Source of the DNA: Zygnema cylindricum
Taxonomy: Eukaryota; Streptophyta; Zygnematophyceae; Zygnematales; Zygnemataceae
Reading direction: 5' to 3'
Length of the DNA stretch: 53,229 bases
NCBI GenBank assembly: GCA_037447655.1
Contig: JBBHKE010001054.1
Span: forward strand, 1-53,229
The notes under the pieces are model-generated. The model was not told the DNA's origin. It worked only from the letters and a program-made list of their open reading frames with translations, and did no database searches. A program made the position numbers and the translations under genes. This document shows, in pieces, positions 1 to 9,221 of the stretch (within the stretch, counting starts at the first letter, position 1; the number at the start of each line of letters is the position of its first letter).

Positions 1-536
1 TTTTTTTTTTTTTTTTTTTTTTTTTTAAATGTAGTCGAATTTCTCAAATTTGTCGGTGTTATGGTTTCTTTAATATTTATTAAGTTTTATAGACAATATA
101 AATAATATGAGTAATAACAATAACATTAATAACAATACTACTAGTAACAATCCTTACAATAAAAACAATAACAGTAATAATTTCAATAATAAACAATTAT
201 TTTAAGAGCCCATAACTTTCCGTGTAAGGTATTGTGACTAGGATTTCTTGTGTGTAAAAGTCAAATTTAACACTTACAATAGGAAATCAGTTCAAAATTG
301 TGTGTTGATTTAATATTTAAAGTGGAAGAAAGTAAAAATGATCAATTATAGCAGAAAATCAACTCAAATTTAAAAATAGGGCAATAATTTTAAGTGTGAT
401 TGGTCGATAAAAACCCTTTAGATGTATTTACTAATAATTTTCAATCATGTTTTTCTACGTTTATCACCTTGGTTCTCAAACTAACAAGGAGGCGAGGGGG
501 ATGTGATTGGTGGGGTGGAAATGTTCGGTGTCACAG
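1..536. other. Probable intron end of copy A; poly-T and AAT/AAC-rich DNA
   Basis: The window opens with about 26 T, followed by AAT/AAC-rich low-complexity DNA (about 100-200). The last 30 bases before 537 are G-rich and end in TCACAG; they resemble the sequence before most LRR exons of copy B. I read this as the 3' end of an intron of copy A, whose earlier exons lie outside the window. Confidence 0.6.
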
Positions 537-608
537 ATGGATAAGTTCTAACCAATTGAACGGAAGTATTCCATCTTCCATTGATAAAATGATATCTCTC
601 CAAAGCGT
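537..608 (+). CDS. Copy A LRR exon (72 nt)
   Basis: Phase-2 exon of exactly 72 nt encoding one plant-type LRR (NQLNGSIPSSIDKMISLQSV). Acceptor TCACAG before it, donor GTAAGA after it. It is the counterpart of copy B exon 43995-44066. The reading frame continues upstream without a stop (GGNVRC...), so an exon start further left cannot be excluded. Confidence 0.75.
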
Positions 609-1354
609 GTAAGACACTTAGACACTAGTTGTATTACCAAGCAAAAGTGTACACCAGATGTTTATGGTTATTTCACTTCAGAGAATTGTAATTCCTTATT
701 AGTCAAGAGTTGCACAATTATAAGGGAAAAAAAAATGTCTAGTGTCAAATTATGATCACATATCACATGCCAAATGCCTAATTGTGATCTCTGTCGACAA
801 TATAAATAACATTCAGATTTTATATTTTAAAAGAAAAAATAACAACATTTTAGTAAGCAGTGGGTTTATAATGTTATGGCTAAAGGATACTTTTAATACT
901 GAAAATGCTACAGGCCAGTTACTACATTTACGCCAAGGAAATCAACAGCATCTTAGATCTCAAATGGCAAGTATGCCCACTAAGAAAGAAAGAACTGTTT
1001 AATTGTCACTATTCATTTCTTTATAATCTGTCAAAACATATGAATTTCGTGAGATATACTATCCTAAAAATCCTTTAAGCTTTATCACTCCAAAGGTTAA
1101 AAGACAATTGCTCCTGAGTATCAAAAACTACATTGTAAAAGATGAGCTCAAAGAAAGAGGATATTAACATTATTAGTGGGACCTTCTTAGCTGCGATAAC
1201 TTTGAAATGCAGTAGCTAGCATATTTATACATTTTCAAAAGATTACAGCATGAATCGTTTTGTTATGCTTAGTTTCCTTTGTGCACGTAGATTCTATAAG
1301 TGACCGGCCAAAACTGACATTTCAGTTTCTTTTAATATTCACTCGTCGTTGCAG

Positions 1355-1426
1355 AGACTTATCGAATAACAAATTAGTCGGAGTTATTCCCGCAAGTTTC
1401 AGCAAGCTTCAGAAAATGCAAGAATT
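1355..1426 (+). CDS. Copy A LRR exon (72 nt)
   Basis: Phase-2, 72-nt exon encoding one LRR (LSNNKLVGVIPASFSKLQ). Acceptor TTGCAG, donor GTGAGT. Counterpart of copy B exon 44525-44596; the ASFSKLQ form differs from the PSSIGxL form of the other repeats, so this repeat has its own lineage. Confidence 0.85.
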
Positions 1427-2171
1427 GTGAGTAATGACTGATATGTTCATTGGCTTGAGACATGGAAAAAATACCACGATAACTCCTTGTTCTAGTTAAT
1501 GGCTATGTTATAAAGCCATGGTGGACATAAACACCGAGATGTTTGGGTCGTATCAATCAGCTCTAGTTACTACTGGTCACTTACTTCGCCTTTCTTAATG
1601 GTCGATTTTGTGCTCATAAGGCAGTTACCATCTTCCATCCAAAAAGAAAAGGTGAAGAGTGTGGGACACCCGAAAAGATTTGAGGCGACCAATTTTGAAT
1701 TCACCCATGAGGGCATCTATATCAATGAAGCTAACCTAGATTTAAGATAATGTTTTTCCTATATGCTGGTCATGTACGCAATAATAACACTCCTGATAAC
1801 GTTCTATATCACCCATTTTGGAGAAGTGCCATGCCCTTTGACCTTTTCGGTCTAGACTTGTCAACATCATGAAAATGTAAAGTTTTAGAGGTCAAAGTCT
1901 TTCACATTCAGGTTCTACTCTATAGCACGTCCATAATTTTGTGAAACGTTTCATGCTTTGAACAAGAGAGGAAACTCAGAATATAGGTCAATTTGATAGT
2001 TTACTCACCCATATTACATTTTTAGCTACGCTTGTTCTCCTACATTGCTTCAATCTGAAATGGTCACATAACAGTGTCCTTCGACATACATCTTGTGTTC
2101 GAGTGCATTGGGGGTGTTATTCAACAAGATCTCAGTTCTAACATTACAAACATTTCAATCCTTTCTTCCAG

Positions 2172-2521
2172 GAAGTTACAAAACAATTTATTGTCAGGCC
2201 AAATCACCCTTAATTTTCAAACTATAGCAAAGGTAAATGTGAGCGTGAGCAACAACTATCTGTCCGGAACAACTGTTACTGTGAACGGCAACCTAACTTG
2301 TTTAAATAACGTGAACAACTGTTTTAGCCCCAGTACCCTGCAAACAATCTGTTTTGATGGTAAAGCAACTCGAAGATCTGTTTCAGAATGCGTGAGATTT
2401 TGCAATGCGACAGCGGCCACGAATGTTTGTGGAGGCCATGGCATATGTACTGCGCTTGATGTCACATGCACTTGTGATGAGGGATACTCCACGATTGGAA
2501 ATGACAATTTGTGCACTTTTG
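2172..2521 (+). CDS. Copy A last LRR, LRR cap and first EGF-like domain
   Basis: Exon of 350 nt, entered in phase 2 and left in phase 1. It first encodes the final LRR (LQNNLLSGQITLNFQTI), then an irregular repeat-like cap with an N-glycosylation sequon (GNLTC). A cysteine-rich EGF-like module follows, with the ordered cysteines CFDG, SEC, RFC, NVCGGHGIC, TCTCDEGY and LCTFG. The CxCxxGY signature is typical of EGF-like folds. Acceptor TTCCAG, donor GTGAGC. Compared with copy B it carries two extra codons (KATRRS against KRRS). Confidence 0.85.
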
Positions 2522-2691
2522 GTGAGCCTCGACATCCACAAGTTCTGGCATAGACATTTCTGATTCAAACATGACTATTATGAGCTAAGTTTACATTTCT
2601 TTTGAAAACGAAGCTACAGGCTTGCTACACATTGGGAAGTTGCCTAGATAAATTCTCTAATTTTAGAAGGAATGTTGATTATTTGTATCAG

Positions 2692-2919
2692 TTGACTTGA
2701 AGCATTTCCATTGGGAATTTCATGGTTCAGGGGTCTGTGGTCTCGGGCTGGAAAGTTTTACTGGTGAAACGCCAAAGAAATTGAACAAATACTTCCGTTA
2801 CGCGAGTGCGGGATACATACTTCCCGATGTTAACAACAACCCGTCGTGGATGGTGGCTACCAACTGGAATTGGGTGAATCGACAAGCTGTTACACCCATT
2901 AGGGACCAGAAAACATGTA
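2692..2919 (+). CDS. Copy A papain-like domain, N-terminal exon
   Basis: This exon encodes the start of the mature C1A fold: the motif NRQAVTPIRDQKTC aligns with the papain 'GAVTPVKNQGSC' segment and contains the oxyanion-hole Gln. About 55 residues precede it (WEFHGSGVCGLG ... NNNPSWM). I see no ERFNIN or GNFD prodomain signature, so the usual I29 inhibitory propeptide seems absent. The donor was placed at 2920 (GTACGT), because this gives the papain spacing of five residues between the oxyanion Gln and the catalytic Cys. Confidence 0.82.
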
Positions 2920-3358
2920 GTACGTGCAAAACATACCATTCCATTTGAGAAGTGATCATGGCAATTCACTGTTCTATAAAAAAAATTGAATTCTGGCCAT
3001 TATAATGGGAAATTGTACATGAAAAATCAAAACGTCTTTTAGCATTTGAAGTATTAAAGCTTAAATGGAAGACAAATTATGTTTTAGTCATCTGCAAGAT
3101 AATGAGGCTCTTTCGTGGGAGCATTAAAATGGTTAAGAATTCAAATGCAATGATTAGAAAACAGTTGATATGCTCGCTTTCACTATAGCATTCTCCTCGT
3201 TGAATTATTGTGTAAACTGTTTTTTCCCTTTCCACTATAAATCTCACTGTTGCATTCATGATCTTGATTTACACAATTTACATTCTTTGTGCAAATGGTT
3301 GTCTTCTATTCTCCTTGATCAAGCATTCTCAAATGCTGAATTTGTTGTATTGTTCCAG

Positions 3359-3585
3359 ACACATGCTGGCTTTTCGCATCCATTTCAACAATTGAAAGTG
3401 CCCTCTACATCGCCAGAGCCAGAACATCGCCTGTTCCTACTATTTCGGAAAGGCAAATTTTGGAATGTTCTAGTCTGAGGCGTGGGTGTTCAAGTGGGGG
3501 TTGGCCTTTTCAAGCACTCGATTATGCAGCCAACAACACTTTGATTTTGGCCTCCAAGTATACAGGCAATTGTGGAAGACAACAG
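3359..3585 (+). CDS. Copy A papain-like domain, catalytic Cys exon
   Basis: Encodes CWLFASISTIESALYIA, matching the 'CWAFSAIAAIEG' helix of papain; the nucleophile codon is TGC at 3364-3366. Further on, TISERQILECS corresponds to 'LSEQELLDC', and GCSSGGWPFQALDYA to 'GCNGGYPWSALQY'. Acceptor TTCCAG, donor GTAAGT. The correct frame starts inside a longer reading frame of another phase and is easily missed when only ATG-started frames are scanned. Confidence 0.85.
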
Positions 3586-3777
3586 GTAAGTTGCACTGAG
3601 CTGCACTTCCCATGGTACCTTGTTCAGAGGCAAATTTGAAAGCCAGACCTGTAAGTAGGTGAAGTGTTTGTGATGAATGTTTTTGATCCTTGTCTTTTGA
3701 CACGTATATCTGGGTCTTCACATGCCTTATATGGATACCAAAATGTATTACTTCTATTTGGTCGGTTGTATGTGCAG

Positions 3778-3921
3778 GGTGGTGGCAATTTGACCATATC
3801 GTCGTTTGAGCGAGTCTGGATGAACGGCTGGTTGGGCTTGCTTCTAGCTCTACAACAGCAGCCAGCCATAGTGAGCATAGAAGCGAGTGGAAGCAGTTTC
3901 TTAAATTATGATCCCAGCAAG
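3778..3921 (+). CDS. Copy A papain-like domain, third exon
   Basis: Phase-0 exon of 48 codons. LLALQQQPAIVSIEASGSSF matches the conserved 'ALxxQPVSVAIDASGxxF' segment of C1A peptidases, which leads into the strand carrying the catalytic His. Acceptor GTGCAG, donor GTGAGT. Confidence 0.87.
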
Positions 3922-4226
3922 GTGAGTTGTTCGATAATACACTATCACCTCGCTTTAAATGGTTATGATCGTGAGCCTCCTGGGCTATGGCATTTTGGAA
4001 ATTTGCATGCGCATGCATGCAAAAACGTACACGTTGTAAAAAATTTAAGATGGGGTTACCCGGGTATCGACAAATGCAAGACATTTTGAACGATTAGCAC
4101 TCACGGTTAGCTGTTTTGCTAAGATTACATTATATTTGTTTATTTTTCCTTCTCGAGGTTCCTTTGATGTAAAACTTACAGCGTCTAGCCCTGTTATAGT
4201 AATGAAAACGAAAGTGGATTTTGCAG

Positions 4227-4446
4227 GGAGTGTTTGCTGATGAGGGTTGTTTCTCAAATGGAGTGGATCAAGCTGTTGTTGTGGTCGGATATGATTTGAC
4301 CGCTACTCCACCCTATTGGCTCATCCGAAAATCTTGGGGGCCAAACTGGGGTGACACAGGATATATGCGCATTAAAATTACGGGAGGATCAGGAATCTGC
4401 GGAATAAATAGCTTGCCTGCCTTCATTCCTATTGTAAAGGCATCCG
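4227..4446 (+). CDS. Copy A papain-like domain, His/Asn exon with both residues lost
   Basis: Encodes GVFADEGCFSNGVDQAVVVV, then YWLIRKSWGPNWGDTGYMRI and GGSGICGINSLPA. These are the family's 'LDHAV..VGY', 'YWIVKNSWG..WGE.GY' and 'GxCGI' blocks. At the catalytic His the codon is CAA (Gln, 4269-4271). At the catalytic Asn it is AAA (Lys, 4329-4331). Without these residues the thiolate-imidazolium pair cannot form, so proteolysis is not expected. The frame is otherwise intact. Confidence 0.88.
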
Positions 4447-4890
4447 GTAATGCAGAGTAGCTACTTGTCATAAGAATATATCGAAAATTTCACTCTAAAA
4501 AATAATGTGTTTTCGTTTAGGAGATTTTATGAGCAGATTTTGTGATATACAGGTGTGCAGTTGTGAATCCATCAAGTTTATTTGCAGTGCTGGAAATATG
4601 CATAGTCGTGATTTTTTTTTTCTTTTTGTTACATTCACTACCGCATAGAATTTGGTTGCACAGGTTATAGAAATGAAAGTGAGAGCAAAAGGAAAATAAT
4701 GACATGGTAGCCACGGTCTCCTCTAGAATTTGAAGCGCTTTAGAAGTTGTATAAGATTTTAAAATTGCAAAAAATTGCAACCGAAAATGTAACAATACTC
4801 GTAACATCATATGAATAAGAAAACTGGCATCTTCACACAACTTAACCAAGCTAGTATTTTCTTATGGCGGTTGTTTCGATGCTACTCCAG

Positions 4891-5070
4891 CAGATCCTTG
4901 CAATGGAGAAAATTTTGCAACTAACCAACTGCAAGTGACAAATGGCCTGGGTGTCATGCATCCCTGTGGCAATGGAGTGTGTAAACCATCGGGCAAAACC
5001 AACATTTGTCGATGCACCAAAACCTTTGTTGCTATCAACAATACAGACGGCACCCAGACTTGTGCACCAG
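4891..5070 (+). CDS. Copy A second EGF-like domain
   Basis: Phase-1 exon of 180 nt with ADPCNGENF, HPCGNGVCKPSGKTNICRC and TQTC, a six-cysteine EGF-like pattern. Acceptor CTCCAG. The donor GTCCAT is weak but conserved in copy B and keeps phase. A slightly different exon boundary remains possible. Confidence 0.8.
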
Positions 5071-5316
5071 GTCCATATGCATGAATTTCAAAACCATGGA
5101 AAATAAATCAAATAGATCATCATTAACCCATCAAAACCTGCAATCCGAATAAATTATGCTAACAGACCACATGCCAAATATTAATGGGTATAGAAAAAGG
5201 CCTCTAAATTTTTTGCATTCTGTTTTTTTTTTTTTTTTTTTTTTGTGCACTTCTTTTTGTTTATCCAAATACACTGATACTAATGTAAATAATCAATTGG
5301 TCATATGACATTGCAG

Positions 5317-5460
5317 AAAATCCTTGCAAATTCTTTTCAAAAAATCCATGTGGTTTTGGCACCTGTGTGAAGTCTGTTGTGAATCCGGGCTCATATCTTT
5401 GTATTTGCCCCATGGGCTATTCGCCTTCTGATTCCAGAAGCCCCCTCACATGCGTACCAA
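5317..5460 (+). CDS. Copy A third EGF-like domain
   Basis: Phase-1 exon of 144 nt: ENPCKFFSKNPCGFGTC, then YLCICPMGYSPSD and LTCVP. Six cysteines in EGF order with the CxCxxGY motif. Acceptor TTGCAG, donor GTAAGT. Nearly identical to copy B exon 48634-48777 (Arg against Gly in the SPSDS(R/G)SP segment). Confidence 0.88.
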
Positions 5461-5748
5461 GTAAGTACCAAGACCTGACATAAGTCACGCTCCTTGTATT
5501 CGGAACACAGGAAAACTAAGCTGGAAATAGGAAAAATTGCTTTTTGCACTAGCTAAGCGAATCATGGTCATATATTACTATATATATTATTGCATATAAC
5601 CAAGTCATGATCACATACTACAGTAAATATTATATCATTTTTAGAGTTTATGTGAGTTCAAATATCTTCACTTTGGCATTGTTATTTCGCATGGATCCAG
5701 AATCTTCGTCGAATCTGATGTCCAGATGACCATTCTCTTGTCTGCCAG

Positions 5749-5778
5749 GTGTTACACTTGACGAACCCAAGTCGTACA
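5749..5778 (+). pseudogene. Copy A LysM1 exon, 5' piece before the LTR
   Basis: Acceptor CTGCCAG, then a phase-1 entry coding VTLDEPKS and the first residue of the LysM. Translation then runs into the LTR for about 60 codons and stops at TGA 5958-5960. The 30 nt here plus the 86 nt at 6522-6607 total 116 nt, exactly the length of the intact copy B exon (49065-49180). Confidence 0.85.
5774..5778. repeat. Target site duplication, left copy (GTACA)
   Basis: The five bases GTACA stand directly before the LTR terminus TGTTG. The same five bases stand directly after the other terminus at 6517-6521, as expected for integrase-made 5-bp staggered insertion. Confidence 0.9.
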
Positions 5779-6516
5779 TGTTGTTTTTAGAAAGCTTTAG
5801 TCCTCTTTATGCCTCAGTTGTGAGAGAGAGCTGTTCAGGACTTAAGCTATTTTTGGTTGAGTTCGGTTCAAAACTTACCGAAATTAGTGTGACAGTGAAG
5901 TTGGGAGTTCACGGTTCATTCACACTTGGGACACGTGTCGTCACTTGGGAGAATGCGTGAGTATGTCCTCCGTGGACGTACGGAAATTCGGCAGGACCAC
6001 TGGACTTCGTGAAGTCAATTCTACGGTGCCAAATCCTCTAATCGGACCGCTGACAGTCGCCGCCAACAAATAGTGACGAGGCGTGACTAGATCATTATCA
6101 CTTTATGTTGTCTGAACTTCGGTGTAAATATTTGTGATAGAATGTTAGATGTACGGCTGGAATGCCTCCGTACAGCTTAGTGTAGTTTCGGTGTATAAAA
6201 GTAGGACTTAGTGAATTTGATTTTTAGGAACAAATGATATGAAAACTGTACATTCAGTTTTATGTAATTTCATTTCTACATATCTCACAGATTTGTGAGC
6301 GGAACCGATTGAAATTTTGTGTGTGTGTTTTTTTGAATATTATCTACATTGTGGCAAATTTTCAGGACGTTTGGAGCGTTTTTCTGAAAGTTATAGTCTG
6401 TCAAAGTTGTTGTTTAGCCATCGGTATTTGTGGAAGCTTCCTCTCTTGATTTGTTCTACGATGACTACTGCTGCATCTTCTTCATCTTCAGTACCAGCAC
6501 TTGTCTCAGAACAACA
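5779..6516 (+). mobile_element. Solo LTR (738 bp) inserted in a coding exon
   Basis: It begins TGTTG and ends CAACA (perfect 5-bp terminal inverted repeat, TG..CA ends) and is flanked by perfect GTACA duplications. No gag/pol, primer-binding site or second LTR follows, so it is a solo LTR left by LTR-LTR recombination. The corresponding copy B exon lacks it, so the insertion post-dates the gene duplication. It carries a TATA-like TATAAAA at 6194-6200 in the direction of the host gene. Confidence 0.9.
6194..6200 (+). promoter_or_regulatory. Candidate TATA box in the solo LTR
   Basis: TATAAAA lies about 320 bp inside the 3' end of the LTR, pointing toward the LysM exons. An LTR-started transcript would reach an in-frame ATG at 6317 or 6461. 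The second reads MTTAASSSSSVPALVSEQQ straight into the LysM sequence. Promoter activity is inferred from LTR biology, not shown. Confidence 0.45.
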
Positions 6517-6521
6517 GTACA
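6517..6521. repeat. Target site duplication, right copy (GTACA)
   Basis: Right-hand partner of 5774-5778, immediately after LTR end CAACA. The exon resumes after it. Confidence 0.9.
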
Positions 6522-6607
6522 TTGTGCCAGAAGGTGGCACGGTGAGGTGTCGTGATATTTATAATGCTTACGGAATACCTCAAGCTAACTTTTTGGACCA
6601 GAATCCG
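6522..6607 (+). pseudogene. Copy A LysM1 exon, 3' piece after the LTR
   Basis: Encodes IVPEGGTVRCRDIYNAYGIP, then ANFLDQNP: the LysM pattern 'yxVxxGDTxxxIaxxYgIxxxxfxxxNP'. Donor GTAATT. It is in frame with the last part of the LTR, which is open from ATG 6317 (also ATG 6461). An LTR-initiated LysM protein is therefore possible. Confidence 0.8.
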
Positions 6608-6971
6608 GTAATTTATTTCCCTTGGGTATATGCTTAGATCATTTTGTCTCTCTCACCTTTGGAGGCTACATTTTTATAGAGAACATATAATAACATTTTT
6701 TACCGTACAAGCTCATGAAGAACATGTTACACAACTTTCTTCTGCACAACCTCTTGTCGTGAACAGTCACTTATATATCAAGTATCTCAGAAAACATAAG
6801 TTCACCAAAAACTAACAAAGAACCTCCGTTACATCCAGCCTGTCGGATGGAAAGTCACACATTGCCAAAAAAAACCAAAGATACTTCACGTTTGAACACT
6901 ACATGAATCAGGCAAGCTGGATTTGTTTCCTAGAGTTTACCTCCTCATAAACCATAATGTTTATTGAACAG

Positions 6972-7061
6972 ACTTTAAACTGCAGTTCCCCGCTGCCGGC
7001 AAAAACAAGCGTGGATGTGACAGCATATCGCAGCTGTTCACTACCCTACTCCACTACCGAG
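6972..7061 (+). CDS. Copy A LysM1 C-terminal linker exon
   Basis: Phase-0 exon of 30 codons: TLNCSSPLPAKTSVDVTAYR, then a SCSLPYSTTE tail. Together with the preceding NP it gives the 'NPxLxCxxPLPxxxxVxV' linker common after plant LysM motifs. Acceptor GAACAG, donor GTCAGT. Confidence 0.82.
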
Positions 7062-7268
7062 GTCAGTAAGTGATAACTTTTAAAAAAAAATAGGAATCAA
7101 ATTGAAGGGCTGTTATGGAAATCATAAATGCATTGCGAGCTGGCTAGAAAACATGGGTAATGCTTCACACACTCCTTAGTCATCTCATTTGTTTCCATTA
7201 CCAAAATGGTTTGCCTTGTGTTATGTTCATCTTCACTTAATTGAACTTTGAAAACTTTTCGTTTACAG

Positions 7269-7397
7269 GGTGACAGTTGCAGATCGATTGAACAAATGTT
7301 CAAGTTAACAACATACCTTTCGGGTTTAGATTCTCCAAATCCGGACAAATCGCCAAATCCAGACCTCGACTGTTCCAGTATTCAACCATACCAACAG
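7269..7397 (+). CDS. Copy A LysM2 exon
   Basis: Phase-0 exon of 43 codons. GDSCRSIEQMFKLTTYLSGL has the 'GDSCxxI...F.L' LysM signature, and DLDCSSIQPYQQ joins the next exon's VCI to make the 'C..I...QVC' closing motif. Acceptor TTACAG; the donor GTGCAA is weak. If the intron is retained, the frame continues 12 codons to TAG at 7434-7436. Confidence 0.83.
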
Positions 7398-7436
7398 GTG
7401 CAAGAAACTCAATGCATCACTTTATACAAGTGCTAG
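7398..7436 (+). other. Copy A alternative 3' end: in-frame read-through to TAG
   Basis: Past the weak donor, the frame reads VQETQCITLYKC and stops. The same extension exists in copy B (one codon longer), and an AATAAA follows within a few bases in both. This suggests a short isoform ending after LysM2, or that the gene really ends here and the later LysM exons form another gene. Confidence 0.5.
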
Positions 7437-7441
7437 TGAAA

Positions 7442-7447
7442 AATAAA
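7442..7447 (+). promoter_or_regulatory. Candidate poly(A) signal AATAAA after the alternative stop
   Basis: AATAAA six bases after the in-frame stop at 7434-7436, with the same arrangement in copy B at 50019. Intronic polyadenylation is inferred from position only. Confidence 0.4.
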
Positions 7448-8039
7448 TAATAACAATGCCTCGAAACATACAAAATGGATTGCTTCGCACATGTTTTGGC
7501 AAAGGTCAAATTATTAGACAAGCCACAATGGTTTGATCATATACTTTCACATCCATTTTTGGTATAAGTATAGTTGTCTAAACTGTTACAATTTGTCGAG
7601 CTTGAGGTAACGTATAATACCCTTTAAAAGGTCCGTCCTTCTTGACCCCGTTTTTAGGCAAGCTCTTTAAATGTTACTTTCATTTAAGAGAAATCATATA
7701 TGCAACGTGTCAAGATTTCCCGGCTACTACTGCACCTACATGATATTTCTATGTGTAAGGTGTTTTACAATTTTCTAGGGATTTCGAGGGGGGAAAACAA
7801 ACCCCTGAAATTCAAGAGATCAGTCATTGTCAACAGGAACCTGTGGCTACGCTTAGTATCCTCTTGAGCATTGCAGTGGTTCTTGATCCTTTCACATATG
7901 TAAGAGAAAACTTGGGTTCTGAAGCCCATGTTGAGGAGTAAATTTCATATAAACAGAAAAAAAAAAAAACGGACGATGAAAGATACAGAAATAACATAGA
8001 AGGATCCCCTTAAGAGGCAACCATTTATTTTACGTCTAT

Positions 8040-8690
8040 CGCCAGGTTGTCACTCCTCCTTTTCTCCCGTTTTACACCTCCAGTTTTCCGATTTTCTACT
8101 TATGCCTTGTTCCCCTGTCCCCTTACCTTTTTCTCCCTCTCATATGACCTTTCCGTAATCCCTTATCCTATATTCGTACTCACCTTTTTTTATTTGTTTC
8201 CTTCCCCCGTACTCCCCTTTTCTTCTCCATTTTATGGCTTTTTCTCTTCTCCTCATATTTCATTCTCACTTTTTTTCACGTCATCTCCCATTGTCCCTAT
8301 CTTCCCTTTCTCCTCTCTTCTTCATTTTGATCCATTTTCTTCCTCCCATTTTCAATGCTCGTTTCTCCAGTACAATTCTTCACCCTTTCTCCTCTCTTCC
8401 GATTTTCCTTTCTCCCCCTCTTCCTTCTTTGTTCTTACGTTCTTTCGTTTCTTCTTTCTCTCTCCCTTTCGCCTCTTCTCCCCTTCACCCGTTTTTCCCT
8501 TTTCCCGCATTTTTGTCCCAGTCCTCATTATTTTCCTTATGTCATTCTACTATGTTCCCCTCCCCTCTTCTCTCTTTATCTCGCCTGTTCCCTAATTCTT
8601 CAATTTTTGACATCCCCTCCCTCGTCGTTTTTCACCTTCTCACCTCCATTTCTCTTAAAGTGGGAACCTTTTTTACACACTTGCTTGCTT
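8040..8690 (+). repeat. Pyrimidine-rich intronic tract (CT/TTCC)
   Basis: About 650 bp of C/T-rich DNA directly before the LysM3 acceptor, also present in copy B. Long Phe/Ser/Pro-rich reading frames across it are composition artefacts. It may act as an extended polypyrimidine tract. Confidence 0.7.
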
Positions 8691-8693
8691 CAG

Positions 8694-8891
8694 GTATGCA
8701 TCAGGACAGGTGCACCTCCATATCCCCCTCCATGTTCTCTTTTGTACGTCATTCAACAGAATGACACGTGCAACTCGATTATTGCCTCAAAGATGAATGG
8801 CGATGTGGAGAAATTCTATACCCTGAACCCCGGCATATTTTGTGCACTTTTAGCAATTTCACGCGACTCTCTAGCAGGTGTCGGCCCGGAG
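8694..8891 (+). CDS. Copy A LysM3 exon
   Basis: Phase-0 exon of 66 codons. It opens with VCIRTGAPPYPPPC, the linker closing LysM2. LysM3 follows as IQQNDTCNSIIASKMNGD, then KFYTLNPGIFC. The 'NDTCNSI' and 'LNPGIxC' blocks are typical of LysM. Acceptor TTCAG, donor GTAAAT. Confidence 0.87.
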
Positions 8892-9118
8892 GTAAATCAT
8901 TCTTTAATCTTCTCATGACTCATTCTGTGTTTGCAGCTATAGGAAAACAATGGCCTGTATGTATACACATTTGCATTCTAAAAGGATATGGTATGCCACT
9001 CATGACCAGGCTTCTATGAAATGTTTATGACAATGTTTGTCGATGGTACTCATGCAGGTGTGCTAAAAAAAGGAAATCAGGAAAGCAGTGCAACTTTTGC
9101 TTAAACAAGGGTTTGCAG

Positions 9119-9172
9119 GTTCTACTAGACAGTGTCTATCCGCATGACTGTCAAAATATGCACAAGAACAAA
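9119..9172 (+). CDS. Possible 54-nt micro-exon (optional)
   Basis: A phase-0 stretch with acceptor TTGCAG and donor GTGTGT, 18 codons (VLLDSVYPHDCQNMHKNK). Copy B has it with one substitution (Q to H). Its own resemblance to the start of the last exon suggests a duplicated exon start. Inclusion keeps the frame; whether it is used cannot be told from sequence. Confidence 0.3.
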
Positions 9173-9221
9173 GTGTGTCTCAATTTTTCTATGTGGTGTT
9201 TTGTGTCTCTTTTGCCTGCAG

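Noticed and set aside
3170-3478. 102-codon + frame over the catalytic Cys exon
   Set aside because: Wrong reading frame. The papain frame starts at the 3359 acceptor and is shifted relative to it.
8047-8918. Overlapping Phe/Ser/Pro-rich frames of 176-187 codons
   Set aside because: Composition artefact of the intronic pyrimidine tract. Only the part from 8694 in the LysM frame is coding.
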